This document shows, in pieces, positions 45,619 through 57,043 of a stretch of 64,000 nt of DNA (position 1 is its first letter; each line of letters starts with the position of its first letter). Below the pieces are notes generated by a model. It did not search any database and had not been told where the DNA came from. It saw only the letters and a program-made list of their open reading frames with translations. Origin of the DNA: Lotus japonicus (lineage: Eukaryota; Streptophyta; Magnoliopsida; Fabales; Fabaceae); contig NC_080043.1 in NCBI RefSeq assembly GCF_012489685.1, positions 64,473,920 through 64,537,919 of the forward strand. Direction: 5' to 3'. A program made the position numbers and the translations under genes.

Positions 45619-48600
45619 TGTAACACCCCGATTTCCAGGTGTCACTTTAGTAACCAAAAATAATCTTTACGCGGAAAACAGGTAATTTTTTTTTTCGTTT
45701 TCTTTCCTTTAAATCAAAACGATAAGGAAGTAAAGACAAAACCCGACTACTAAACTAACTGATATACAACATATACAAAGGTACAGCCTCTGCTGCACTA
45801 TCCCGTCACGCGCACACGCAGTGACTCCAAGGTAACATGCTCGTAGGCGAATATATACAGACCCAGAAGTGTAAGTGAGAAAATTATAATTACAAACCAC
45901 TAGGAGAAAGTCGGCCTCAAAATGGCCTAAGCAAAGACCCCTATGGTCCGACTGACTCACTGTGATCCCTCCGTAAGAGAATCACACAAAAGCCATGCAT
46001 CGGGAACCTACCCTGTCCCAAAAGCAAAACGAATCAGAGCTATTACAGTAACAACCAACTCCAAAAGACTCTAACCACCCATACCCCACACTACTATCAT
46101 CGACCCTCCCTCGATCAGGCATGAAGTCCGGGTCCTCGTCGAAAGCGTCAGTAATAGTCGTTCCGCTCCGGGTCTTTCCCGCACAACGAATCATCACGAA
46201 CCGGCTGACAGACGCCTGGCAGCAGGCCGACCGCCCAAACACAAACATACAAACAAAGCCAAGGCGCTAGGGTCAACTTACAGAATACAATAGATATACA
46301 ATCAACTTGTGATAAAGGGGATATATACATATGTTGTATATATATACATATAAGTTATGTATTGCCTACTCTAAGGTATATACATAGCATGTTCTCGAAT
46401 CTCCTACACAGTTCAATCATTAATACCTAACGATGTTCATCAACATCAAATCATCATAATCTCAACATATGAAGTTAGGTGATAAGGTTAGTCAAACAAT
46501 GTATCGTCCTCCCAACACACACGTATCCAACTAAACCAATGTTCCCTGTCGTTGTCCTAGGGTAAACGACGATGAAATCTCACGCTTCCATGAAGTCTCA
46601 CGCTTCAATGGGGTCTTACGCTTTCACGAAGTCTCACGCTTCAGTGAAACCTCACACATTCACGAAGTCTCACGCTTCAGTGAAGTTTCGCGCCTTCACG
46701 AAGTCTCACGCTTCAGTGAAGTTGCACGCCTCCGCAAAGTCTCCCGCTTCAGCGAAGGTTCCCGTCTCCACGAGGTCTCCCGCCTCAGTGAAGTTTCTGC
46801 TTTCACGAAGTCTCACGCTTCAGTGAAGCTCCGAAGGTATATACTGTACCCGAAGGTATATAGATATACTGTACCCGAAGGTATATACTGTACCCGAAGG
46901 TATATAGATATACTGTACCCGAAGGTATATACTGTACCCGAAGGTATATAGATATACTGTACCCGAAGGTATATACTGTACCCGAAGGTATATAGATATA
47001 CTGTACCCGAAGGTATATACTGTACCCGAAGGTATATGTCGATTCGGCGACAAAAGATAATTAATTATGAAAGGAGTGCGATCACCCTTGATGACTTCTT
47101 GAGTCATCTGACTCATCAAATCTCGATGGTCAAAAACTGCTCCGACCCAAACTCAAAACAACCCAAGAGTTAGTGTCGGTCAATACAACACAACTCCACC
47201 AACAAGAATACACGAGGGTCTAGTGTCGGTCAATACAACACAGCCCAAACAAAACCCAGAGTCTGTGCCGGTCAATACAACACGACTCGAACAACACTAC
47301 CAGGAGTACTAGAGTACTCGGTGACTTTCAATCATCACCATAGCCCACCTTGATGGCTTTCCCAACTCCAAACTCTCCAAACCCACAACATAAGTCGACT
47401 TTTCCCCGCCTTTCATAGATATTTTTCCCCTTCAGTTCTCCTATGCTTAAACGTTAATAAAAAATGATTTCAATTCAAATTATTCAAATTATGAGTTTAT
47501 TTCTCAAAGTCTAAGTTTCCCAAGTCTTTATTTTTCGAAAGCTCTATCATTCTAAGTTTCCAAAAAATCAACCACCCAAAATACATTTCCCGGGGAAAGT
47601 CTAGGAATTCCAACGAATCCCAACAAATGGCTAAGTCTCAAACCCCACATTCGGACTTGCCTAGGGTTGTTCATCCAACCCGAAATGTCAAAGATCACCA
47701 GATCAATGAACCTCCACTCCGAAGTTGCGTCGAAACGCTCAATTCAACACATCATCAATATCATAAGTTATGAAAACAATCATAACAACAAATCATCATC
47801 ATAAACAACATCAGATAAAGCATAAGTCGAATTTATCGACGCCTATCATGCAATCATAGCTAAATATAGCAAGTTGCCCTAACCTCGAGCTGTTCCAGCT
47901 TCGCAAACAAAGTTCTCCTCAAACAATTGCTCTGAGTCTTCCAAAGTTCCCTCAACTGAACCTCGGAGAAAAACAAAGCAGAAACCAAACAAAATCGATT
48001 AGTTCGATCGCAAAACAATACATAAACGATAGACAAAGCATTAAAGCTTCAGAATAGGACAATCAGGTACGAAAAGACAAGTTTTCGAAACCGAAAAACT
48101 CCCCCCTAAAGGAAATAGTCCACGGCCTCAAAGGAAAAAGGGCTTCGGCTCTTTTTCTTTGATCAAATCAATTCACAAGGTAGTTTTAGGGTAAAACTAA
48201 TGCAAAGAAACTGTCAGAACAATTTTCGGACAATCGGGCCGAAATACGACTACGCAGGGGCATTTTGGTCCAAAATAAAGGCTCAAAATTTCAAAGTTAT
48301 CAGTTCTGAAAACAAATTTGACAGCAATGATCCTCATGACATCCGTGACAACAAATCCTAAAGGCACGAAGTCAGATTAAGTCTTTTTGACAATAAAGTT
48401 TCGAAATGTGAGACAAAAAGAGTTTTGAGTCAATTTTTCAGATCCTGGACAACTGAATCGCAATCAGAGTTTACTGACAGAGGTTTTAGACTCAGGGGAA
48501 CATAAGGAACATAACCCAAGCGAGAAATCAGAGAAATCGGACAATTTTAGAAAAAGCTCAAAACTTAGAGCACAGAAACGACTTCAGAAACTCCGCAGAA

Positions 48601-49463
48601 ACAGAAATCAGAGGCAGGATTCATGATAGTTACCTCAATACCTAGAAGTAGGGACGAACTGCACGAAGATTGGTCAAGTTTTCGCGGAAATCCCCTCCCC
48701 CTTGCTCTCCACGAAATCAGCCACAAATGGAGGAAAAATGGAAGATATTTTGCTTTTTCGCCTATTTATAGGCGGGCGAAATCGCGGGAAAATGAAAATT
48801 TCGCGATTCCGATTTTTGCAGCACGTTCACCGAGGAATTCTAAGAGAGATTCTAGCGTCAGAATTCCAGAACTCAAAACAAATATCTATGATATGGGAAA
48901 AACGATATCGAAAATCTCAAAAGCGGTGTAAGTTAAATCTGTCCCGAAAAACTACTTTTTGCTGTGATCGCCGGACGACAAAACTTCCTTCTGAAGAAAG
49001 ATTGGAAACGTCGAAACAAATCTGGCAACGCGGACGGAATCTTCGTTAGAAGTCCCGAATAGAAAAAGTCTTCATCCATTGCTCGAAAATAGGGTTTCGA
49101 AGCAAAGAAATTAGCGTCGGCGGACATCCGAAAAGTGAAACCTATCGTGCGTACAGTCCAGAGTTCCGAAATGAAACGCTGGTCGATGGAAAAATAAAGA
49201 GAAACTTTAAATTTTCCGAGAGTTCGAAATCTCACTCAAAACGTTGCTTTAAGAGCGAAATAGCCTATTCTGGACACGCTCGCCCTAAGGCAAGTGTGCA
49301 GACGACTCGCACTAACTCCGAAAACAACTACGCAACATTCCTCAAGCAATTCCTGAACTTTCTTCTTCATTAATCTTTCTCAAATACCAAACTCCTGTCA
49401 CGCTTACACTGATTCAACGCGTGAGTCGGAAACTTAACTTGTTCTGAAAATCCAGGTCTTACA
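45619..49463 (-). repeat. 5' LTR of A4
   Basis: 3845 bp, apparently identical to 38508-42352, with the 30-bp array (46572-46829), the 44-bp array (46830-47039) and the TATA box (48763-48770, TATTTATA on plus). Confidence 0.93.
46830..47039 (-). repeat. 44-bp minisatellite in A4 5' LTR
   Basis: The same array as 39719-39928, same length. Confidence 0.9.
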
Positions 49464-49468
49464 CGGGA

Positions 49469-50738
49469 AGCTTCACTGAGGCGTGAGACTTCGTGAAAGC
49501 ATGGAACTTCACTGAAGCGTGAGACTTCGTGAAAGCAGAAACTTCACTGAGGCGGGAGACCTCGTGGAGACGGGAACCTTCGCTGAAACGGGAGACTTTG
49601 CGGAGGCGTACACCTTTGCTGAAGCGGGAGACTTTGCGGAGGCGTGCAACTTCACTTAAGCGTGAGACTTCGTGAAGGCGCGAAACTTCACTGAAGCGTG
49701 AGACTTCGTGAATGTGTGAGATTTCACTGAAGCGTGAGACTTCGTGAAAGCGTAAGACCCCATTGAAGCGTGAGACTTCATGGAAGCGTGAGATTTCATC
49801 GTCGTTTACCCTAGGGCAACGACAGGGAACATTGGTTTAGTTGGATACGTGTGTGTTGGGAGGACGATACATTGTTTGACTAACCTTATCACCTGACTTC
49901 ATATGTTGAGATTATGATGATTTGATGTTGATGAACATCGTTAGGTATTAATGATTGAACTGTGTAGGAGATTCGAGAACATGTTATGTATATACCTTAG
50001 AGTAGGCAATACATAACTTATATGTATATATCCCCTTTATCACAAGTTGATTGTATATCTATTGTATTCTGTAAGTTGACCCTAGCGCCTTGGCTTTGTT
50101 TGTATGTTTGTGTTTGGGCGGTCGGCCTGCTGCCAGGCGTCTGTCAGCCGGTTCGTGATGATTTGTTGTGCGGGAAAGACCCGGAGCGGAACGACTAATA
50201 CTGAAGCTTTCGACGAGGACCCGGACTTCATGCCTGATCGAGGGAGGGTCGATGATAGTAGTGTGGGGTATGGGTGGTTAGAGTCTTTTGGAGTTGGTTG
50301 TTACTGTAATAGCTCTGATTCGTTTTGCTTTTGGGACAGGGTAGGTTCCCGATGCATGGCTTTTTGTGTGGTTCTCTTACGGAGGGATCACAGTGAGTCA
50401 GTCAGACCATAGGGGTCTTTGCTTAGGCCATTTTGAGGCCGACTTTCTCCTAGTGGTTTGTAATTATACTTTTTCTCACTCACACTTCTGGATCTGTAAA
50501 TATTTGCCTACGGGCACACTACTTTGGAGTCACTGCGAGTGTGTGTGACGTGGAAGTGTAGCTGAGGCTGTACATGTTTATATTTGATGTATATTGGTTA
50601 GTTTAGTGGTTGGGTTATGTCTTTATCTCCTTATCGCTTTATTTACAAAGGAATCAATCAAAAAAAATTTATTACCTGTTTTTCCGCGAAGGTTTATTTT
50701 TGGTTACTAAAGTGACACCTGGAAATCGGGGTGTTACA
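49469..50738 (+). repeat. 3' LTR of A3, right part
   Basis: It resumes after the A4 target duplication with the 30-bp minisatellite (49469-49800) and ends GGGGTGTTACA at 50738. Confidence 0.92.
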
Positions 50739-50743
50739 AGTGA

Positions 50744-51250
50744 CGTTCCGAAGTTGACAGGCTCTGTGTAGCCAATGAGCCCAGCATACATATGTGATGT
50801 GTATTGGATGTTGCCGGGGCATGCATTGTATAATTGCATCTAATTTGTGATTGATTATATGTTGACTGATTGAATGATGATTTTTGTGTGATCGTGGAAT
50901 AACTAATAGGCTAGTAGTCCAAATGGGACTCATGGTATAAGCCTATTTATCACCCATGTTGGTAGCTCACTCTCTCCCGCTTATTTTTTCAGATACAGGC
51001 TAGGATTGGGAAGAGTCAAGTTCAAGTCATGCCAAAGCTATTAAGCCATGGTAGTTGTCGGTGAGTAGAAAAGCACGGAGTGAAGACATTAGAGATTAGT
51101 GTATGGTATAATCATGTGATCCATATAATGTAAAGTAGATTGACAAACAAAAGGTGAATGTTTGTAATGTGAAAGGAAGCAGAACTGAGTGTATAGAAGT
51201 GCACGAGAGAGAGAGACTTGATGTATGTAAGCGTTGAAAAGAAAAAGTTT
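50744..51250. other. Unassigned, possibly old LTR sequence
   Basis: Continues 28518-29189 across the A3 insertion. A segment near 50960-51010 (CTCACTCTCTCCC then TTTTCAG) looks like the U5 part of chromovirus LTRs, but no boundary could be found. Confidence 0.3.
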
Positions 51251-51879
51251 TAAAAAGTTGGCTTAAATATAGTTGAGGTCCCTAGCATTGTAAGAGGAAT
51301 CAGTCTAGGTCCCTAGAAAAATTTTCTTTTAAATGTCATCCCTCCAAAAAAATTTTGCATCACATTGAGTCTAGAGTGTTTTTAAGTCTTATGTGACACA
51401 AATTTTGTCTGCCATTTTGCTTAAGAAAATTTTGAGGTTATGCGTGGTGCCTTGGTTTTTTGGTTGATTATGTAAACATTTAATTATTGATGTTCGTGCT
51501 GTTTGATTATAGGATTTATGCTTACTTGCTCATGTTGTATGTTCTTCTATACTAATTTGATTCGTACACAAAAACCACATCTTTCCTTCTCTGTTTTTAT
51601 TTGTATTTTTTTACAGCTTCTTTTTCTTTTCCACTCCGTCTTTACCTCAATCTGGCTCTCATTGTCATCCATCTTCCACTTACTCATCATCCTTTTTACT
51701 CATCCATTACTGAGTTTTTATCTCAGTTAGAAGCAGAAAAATAAATCATTAATAATTATTAAGTAATTAAAATAAATAGGAATGTCATGTGGTAATGATG
51801 AGTGAGCAAAATCGTGCCACATAAGGCTTAAAAACACTATGGACCCAATTTGATGCAAATTTTTTTTGGAGGGATGACA

Positions 51880-53020
51880 TGTAAGATCAAGATTTGGTCA
51901 TGTGGTACAACTCTATGTTTTGATGATAACAAGTATTTATTTGTGGATGAACAACTATGATACTCTAATGTTTGTCTTGAGTGTTTTGACAAACAGGTTC
52001 TGATTCTGACACCAGAAGATATATTCGTCAGAAGATCTGAAGATCAGAGGATCTGAAGATCAGAGGATCTGAAGATCAGAGGATCAGAGGATCAGAAGAT
52101 CTGAAGACCAGAAGCTCTGAGGGACCAGAGGCTCTGAAGGTTCAGAAGCTCTGAAGGTCCAGAAGCAGAAGTTACGAAGGTCAGAGGATCCAAGCATCCC
52201 TCTGACTCTGATCACCAAGCTTCACAAGTTTCAACACGAAGCATAACTCTGATCAGAAGTCTCCTAGGTTAAAAGGTCAAGTCGCTATCCAAGTACAAAA
52301 GCAAGTGTACCTTCCTGACGACCTACCTAACGTTCTCAGCCACAGCAGATTCTGGAAGTTCCAGAAATGCCCTCCAACGGTCATATTCTCTCAACAGAAA
52401 TATCCTTTGCACCTTGGACTATAAAAGGCTGAAGAAAAGAAGAAAGACTAAGAGTGAGAGAAATCAAGAGCTGCAATACAAGAAAAGATTCAAGCCTCTA
52501 CTTTCTTCATCTATTCTTATTTGGTTTACACTCAGCTTATTTAGAAGCAAACCTTTGTAAACACCAACCTCAAACAGTTGTTTGATTTTCCTTAAGGGAC
52601 CGGGTAGGTCAGTATCCTTAAGAAGACTAAGAGAGTGAATCTTAGTGGTGATTCCTTTAGGAGATCAAGGTTGATCGGATCCTAGAGAAGACTAAGAGAG
52701 TGAATCTTAGTGATAGCTAAGTCAGTGTATTGTTAGTCACTTGTAGGTTTCAAGTGCAGTTGTAACAATTATCTGATTAGTGGATTGCCTTCATTCTAAG
52801 AAGGAAGAAATCACCTTAACGGGTGGACTGGATTAGCTTGAGGGATTTATCAAGTGAACCAGGATAAAATACTTGTGTGCTTTTCTCTCTCTATCTTTAT
52901 CCGCTGCACCATCTATCTTAGAGAAACCGAAAAGATTTACTTTAAATCTTAAGGGGAAAGTTTTTATATTGAAAACGCTATTCAACCCCCCCCCCCTTTT
53001 AGTCGTTTTTCACACCTTCA
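51880..53020 (+). repeat. 5' LTR of gag-only element
   Basis: TGTAAGATC...CACACCTTCA. Contains a possible TATA box (CTATAAAAGG near 52420), a run of eleven or so C near the end, and the subrepeats at 52030-52165. Confidence 0.92.
52030..52165 (+). repeat. Subrepeats in the copia LTR
   Basis: Tandem GGATCTGAAGATCAGA units that degrade rightward into AGAAGCTCTGA variants. Repeated at 55813-55948 in the 3' LTR. Confidence 0.8.
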
Positions 53021-53022
53021 AT

Positions 53023-53034
53023 TGGTATCAGAGC
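53023..53034 (+). other. Primer binding site of gag-only element
   Basis: TGGTATCAGAGC, initiator tRNA-Met type, two bases after the LTR. Confidence 0.88.
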
Positions 53035-53094
53035 GCAAGTTCTGATTACCACACTTAACAGTGTTCAGTAGATCCGGGCCAGTGTGAAAAACTC

Positions 53095-55002
53095 ATGGAT
53101 TCCACCACTACTACAAGCAAATATCAATACAGTGCAAGACCACCTATCTTTGATGGTCAGAGATTTGATTTTTGGAAAGATAGAATCAAAAGCTTCTTTC
53201 TTGGCTTTGATCCTGATCTTTGGGATTTTGTTGTTTATGGCTACACCCCTCCTGTTGATGAACATGGTGTAAAAATCCCAAGGGAGAAGATGAGTGAAGA
53301 TCAAAAGAAGGAGTTCAGAGATCATCACCGATCAAGAGCTATTCTACAAAGTGCCATTTCATATGAAGAATATGAGAAAATTACTGATCGTGATTCCGCC
53401 AAGGGCATATTTGATTCCTTAAAGATGACACATGAAGGAAACAAAAAGGTGAAAGAGACAAAGGCGTTGTCTCTAATCAAGCAGTATGAATCCTTCCAAA
53501 TGGAACCTGACGAATCCATTGAGGATATGTTTTCCAGACTTCAGTTGCTCGTAGCTGGAATAAGACCTCTTAACAAAAGCTACACTACAAAAGATCATGT
53601 CATAAGGGTCATCAGAAGTCTTCCTGAAAGCTGGATGCCTTTAGTGACTTCAATAGAGCTTACAAGAGATGTTGAGCATATGAGTTTAGAAGAACTCATC
53701 AGCATACTGAAGTGTCATGAACTAAAGCGTGCTGAACATCAAGATCACAAGAAGAAGTCTATTGCCTTGAAATCCAAATCTGAAAAGGCTAAGGTTGAGA
53801 AGTCAAAGACTCTTCAAGCTGAAGAAGAAGAATCTGAAGAAGCATCAGAAGATTCTGATGAAGATGAGCTGACTCTGATCTCCAAGAGACTCAACCGCAT
53901 CTGGAAGCACAGGCAAAGCAAGTTCAAAGGCTCTGGAAAGGCAAGAGGAAAGTCTGAATCCTCAGGTCAGAAGAAGTCATCAATCAAGGAAGTCACTTGC
54001 TTTGAGTGCAAAGAATCAGGGCACTACAAAAGTGACTGTCCAAAATTGAAGAAGGACAAGAAGCCAAAGAAGCACTTCAAGACCAAGAAGAGTCTGATGG
54101 TGACATTCGATGAATCAGAGTCAGAGGATGTTGACTCTGATGGTGAAGTCCAAGGACTCATGGCTATTGTCAAAGACAAAGGAACAGAGTCAAAGGAAGC
54201 TGTTGACTCTGACTCAGAATCAGAAGGAGATCCAGACTCTGACGATGAAAATGAGGTATTTGATTCTTTCTCAACTTCTGAACTTAAAGATGCTTTGTCT
54301 GAAATTATGGATAAATATAACTCTCTCTTGACTAAGCATAAAAGGTTGAAAAAGAATTTCTCTGCTGCCTCTGAAACTTCTGTTGAACATGAGAAAATTA
54401 TTTCTGATTTAAAAAATGATAATCATGCTTTGATTAATTCTAACTCTGTGCTTAAGAATCAAATTGCAAAGTTAGAAGAAGTTATTGCCTGCGATGCCTC
54501 TGATAGTAAGCATGAATCTAAGTATGAAAAATCTTTTCAAAGATTCCTGGCTAAAAGCGTAGATAGAAGCTTGATGGCTTCATTGATCTATGGCGTGAGC
54601 AGAAATGGAATGCATGGCATTGGCTATTCTAAACCAATTAGAAATGAGCCCTCTGTGCCTAAAGCTAAATCTTTGTATGAATGCTTTGTTCCCTCTGGTA
54701 CCATATTGCCTGACCCTGTACCTGCTGAAGCTGCTAAACCTCCTCTTATAAAGGGATCTTTCTCCATGTCTAAATATCATGCAAAAATTCCTGTATATTA
54801 TCCTGTTGAAAGACCCAAAGTTGTCAGAACTTCTGGGCTAACTAACAAGAAAGGACCCAGAAAGTGGGTACCTAGGGATAAGATTATATATGTTGCAGAT
54901 ATCTTCAATAGGTCCATCGAAACTCCAACCATGGAACCTGGACAGTGGATGCAAGCAACACATGACGGGAGAAAGGCATATGTCCCAAGATCCAAAACTT
55001 GA
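53095..55002 (+). CDS. gag: Copia Gag polyprotein, SIRE-like, intact
   Basis: 635 codons from ATG 53095 with no break. Residues about 15-220 form the copia gag (UBN2) domain: FDGQRFDFWKDRIKSFF near the start, then DESIEDMFSRLQLLVAGI and SLPESWMPLV. A Lys/Glu-rich linker leads to one CCHC knuckle, CFECKESGHYKSDC (first Cys about residue 302). After it come acidic Asp/Ser/Glu runs, a predicted coiled coil (about residues 400-470) and a C-terminal GPRKWVPRDKI region typical of SIRE-lineage gag. Gag forms the virus-like particle and packages element RNA. In normal copia elements pol follows in the same frame, but here a TGA ends the protein and no protease, integrase or RT follows. Confidence 0.92.
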   Translation: MDSTTTTSKYQYSARPPIFDGQRFDFWKDRIKSFFLGFDPDLWDFVVYGYTPPVDEHGVKIPREKMSEDQKKEFRDHHRSRAILQSAISYEEYEKITDRDSAKGIFDSLKMTHEGNKKVKETKALSLIKQYESFQMEPDESIEDMFSRLQLLVAGIRPLNKSYTTKDHVIRVIRSLPESWMPLVTSIELTRDVEHMSLEELISILKCHELKRAEHQDHKKKSIALKSKSEKAKVEKSKTLQAEEEESEEASEDSDEDELTLISKRLNRIWKHRQSKFKGSGKARGKSESSGQKKSSIKEVTCFECKESGHYKSDCPKLKKDKKPKKHFKTKKSLMVTFDESESEDVDSDGEVQGLMAIVKDKGTESKEAVDSDSESEGDPDSDDENEVFDSFSTSELKDALSEIMDKYNSLLTKHKRLKKNFSAASETSVEHEKIISDLKNDNHALINSNSVLKNQIAKLEEVIACDASDSKHESKYEKSFQRFLAKSVDRSLMASLIYGVSRNGMHGIGYSKPIRNEPSVPKAKSLYECFVPSGTILPDPVPAEAAKPPLIKGSFSMSKYHAKIPVYYPVERPKVVRTSGLTNKKGPRKWVPRDKIIYVADIFNRSIETPTMEPGQWMQATHDGRKAYVPRSKT

Positions 55003-55649
55003 ACCTGAAGGTGAAGTTGATCTTGGAGGCATCAGTAGAGTAAGATTTGGTCAAGTCAAAGCTAGCTGAAAAAGCTTGCAGAGATGAGCATGACTGTTTC
55101 AGATAGAAACAAAGACTCAGAACTTGACGAACCAGAAGCAACAACATCAGAAGATGCTACTACAACTTCTGACTTGCGTCATCAGAAGAAGAGTAGGTTC
55201 CTAGCTTCTCATTCTGAAGTATCTGAAGATGAAATTTTTGTCCAGAACGGAGATGTCACCAGAACCACACTTCTGCTCTCATCAGAAGATACACTAATCA
55301 GAAGCCAAGTATCCCTTGGTATTACTTCTGAGGGGGAGTATTTCGTCTTTTGCTCTTACTTTTTTTTCCACCTTCATTCTTTTTGCTTATGACAAAAAGG
55401 GGGAGAACTTATAGTATCTTGACAACTCCTATATTATTTAGCTCAGAATCTAGATATTACTAACGTTGATATTAAGTACTAGATTCAGGGGGAGCTTAGC
55501 TCAGAATCAAGCACGAGTCTTGGATTCAGAAGGAGCAAGATAAACTATACACATCAGGATAAGTTTTAACTCTGATACCTTATACTCTGAGTGTATTCAG
55601 TTTATTTGTTTAGAGTTGTTCATCAAAATACATGGTTTTGTCATCATCA
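55003..55649 (+). other. Non-pol interior after gag; weak ORF 55084-55392
   Basis: In place of about 3-4 kb of pol there are only some 650 bp. A 102-codon frame at 55084-55392 is acidic and Ser/Thr-rich (SEVSEDEIFVQ). It has no domain I recognise and could be spacer or a pol relic. Several ATCAGAAG motifs echo the LTR subrepeats. Confidence 0.4.
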
Positions 55650-55662
55650 AAAAGGGGGAGAT
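55650..55662 (+). other. Polypurine tract of gag-only element
   Basis: AAAAGGGGGAGAT immediately upstream of the 3' LTR, usual for SIRE-type copia. Confidence 0.8.
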
Positions 55663-56803
55663 TGTAAGATCAAGATTTGGTCATGTGGTACAACTCTATG
55701 TTTTGATGATAACAAGTATTTATTTGTGGATGAACAACTATGATACTCTAATGTTTGTCTTGAGTGTTTTGACAAACAGGTTCTGATTCTGACACCAGAA
55801 GATATATTCGTCAGAAGATCTGAAGATCAGAGGATCTGAAGATCAGAGGATCTGAAGATCAGAGGATCAGAGGATCAGAAGATCTGAAGACCAGAAGCTC
55901 TGAGGGACCAGAGGCTCTGAAGGTTCAGAAGCTCTGAAGGTCCAGAAGCAGAAGTTACGAAGGTCAGAGGATCCAAGCATCCCTCTGACTCTGATCACCA
56001 AGCTTCACAAGTTTCAACACGAAGCATAACTCTGATCAGAAGTCTCCTAGGTTAAAAGGTCAAGTCGCTATCCAAGTACAAAAGCAAGTGTACCTTCCTG
56101 ACGACCTACCTAACGTTCTCAGCCACAGCAGATTCTGGAAGTTCCAGAAATGCCCTCCAACGGTCATATTCTCTCAACAGAAATATCCTTTGCACCTTGG
56201 ACTATAAAAGGCTGAAGAAAAGAAGAAAGACTAAGAGTGAGAGAAATCAAGAGCTGCAATACAAGAAAAGATTCAAGCCTCTACTTTCTTCATCTATTCT
56301 TATTTGGTTTACACTCAGCTTATTTAGAAGCAAACCTTTGTAAACACCAACCTCAAACAGTTGTTTGATTTTCCTTAAGGGACCGGGTAGGTCAGTATCC
56401 TTAAGAAGACTAAGAGAGTGAATCTTAGTGGTGATTCCTTTAGGAGATCAAGGTTGATCGGATCCTAGAGAAGACTAAGAGAGTGAATCTTAGTGATAGC
56501 TAAGTCAGTGTATTGTTAGTCACTTGTAGGTTTCAAGTGCAGTTGTAACAATTATCTGATTAGTGGATTGCCTTCATTCTAAGAAGGAAGAAATCACCTT
56601 AACGGGTGGACTGGATTAGCTTGAGGGATTTATCAAGTGAACCAGGATAAAATACTTGTGTGCTTTTCTCTCTCTATCTTTATCCGCTGCACCATCTATC
56701 TTAGAGAAACCGAAAAGATTTACTTTAAATCTTAAGGGGAAAGTTTTTATATTGAAAACGCTATTCAACCCCCCCCCCCTTTTAGTCGTTTTTCACACCT
56801 TCA
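55663..56803 (+). repeat. 3' LTR of gag-only element
   Basis: 1141 bp, same length and apparently same sequence as the 5' LTR. Confidence 0.92.
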
Positions 56804-57043
56804 TGACATTTAAAAGAAAAAATTTCCAAGGACCAAGACTGATTCCTCTTATAATGTTAGGGACCTCAACCATATTTAAGCCTAAAAAGTTTGTGTTTGA
56901 AGTGGTCACCACACTTCTCAATGAAAAATTATCATGAAAATAGGAAATGAAAATTAAAGTTACAAATGAAGGTGTTTTTTTAAGTAATTTGTTGATCTTC
57001 TAAATCTGTCATAGAGATAATGTGAAACACATTAAAATAAAGG

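Larger units (their letters stand above)
38508..49463 (-). mobile_element. Non-autonomous Tekay-like element A4 (inner, inverted)
   Basis: Flanked by CGGGA (38503-38507, 49464-49468) inside the A3 3' LTR. Length 10,956 bp, with two LTRs of 3845 bp each (38508-42352 and 45619-49463) at a constant offset of 7111 bases. No difference was seen in any line compared. The interior (42353-45618) has a gag relic and no pol. This is a recent insertion of an element that cannot encode its own enzymes. Confidence 0.95.
29195..50738 (+). mobile_element. Non-autonomous Tekay-like element A3 (outer)
   Basis: Perfect flanking duplication AGTGA (29190-29194, 50739-50743). 5' LTR 29195-32813 (3619 bp), PBS, 3.35-kb interior, PPT, and a 3' LTR formed by 36168-38507 plus 49469-50738, interrupted by element A4. 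The interior keeps only gag zinc knuckles and integrase/chromodomain scraps. The two LTRs differ by roughly ten substitutions in the parts compared by eye. The 3' LTR lacks its first eight bases. Confidence 0.93.
51880..56803 (+). mobile_element. SIRE-like copia element with gag only (TR-GAG type)
   Basis: 5' LTR 51880-53020 and 3' LTR 55663-56803, 1141 bp each with a constant offset of 3783 and no difference noticed. Flanked by TGACA (51875-51879, 56804-56808). PBS at 53023, PPT at 55650. The interior is 2642 bp: one intact gag frame and about 660 bp with no pol motif. It is non-autonomous and recent. Confidence 0.93.
51260..56882. mobile_element. Small Mutator-like TIR element (MULE 2), carrying a nested retrotransposon
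   Basis: Ends GGCTTAAATAT...ATATTTAAGCC, flanked by a perfect 9-bp duplication TAAAAAGTT (51251-51259, 56883-56891). Without the nested element it is only about 0.7 kb, with TIRs of roughly 145 bp. It is non-coding, so a MITE-like Mutator derivative. The nested copia element lies within its right TIR. Confidence 0.87.

Noticed and set aside
53065..55147. Minus-strand ORFs across the copia gag
   Set aside because: Shadows of the intact plus-strand Gag.
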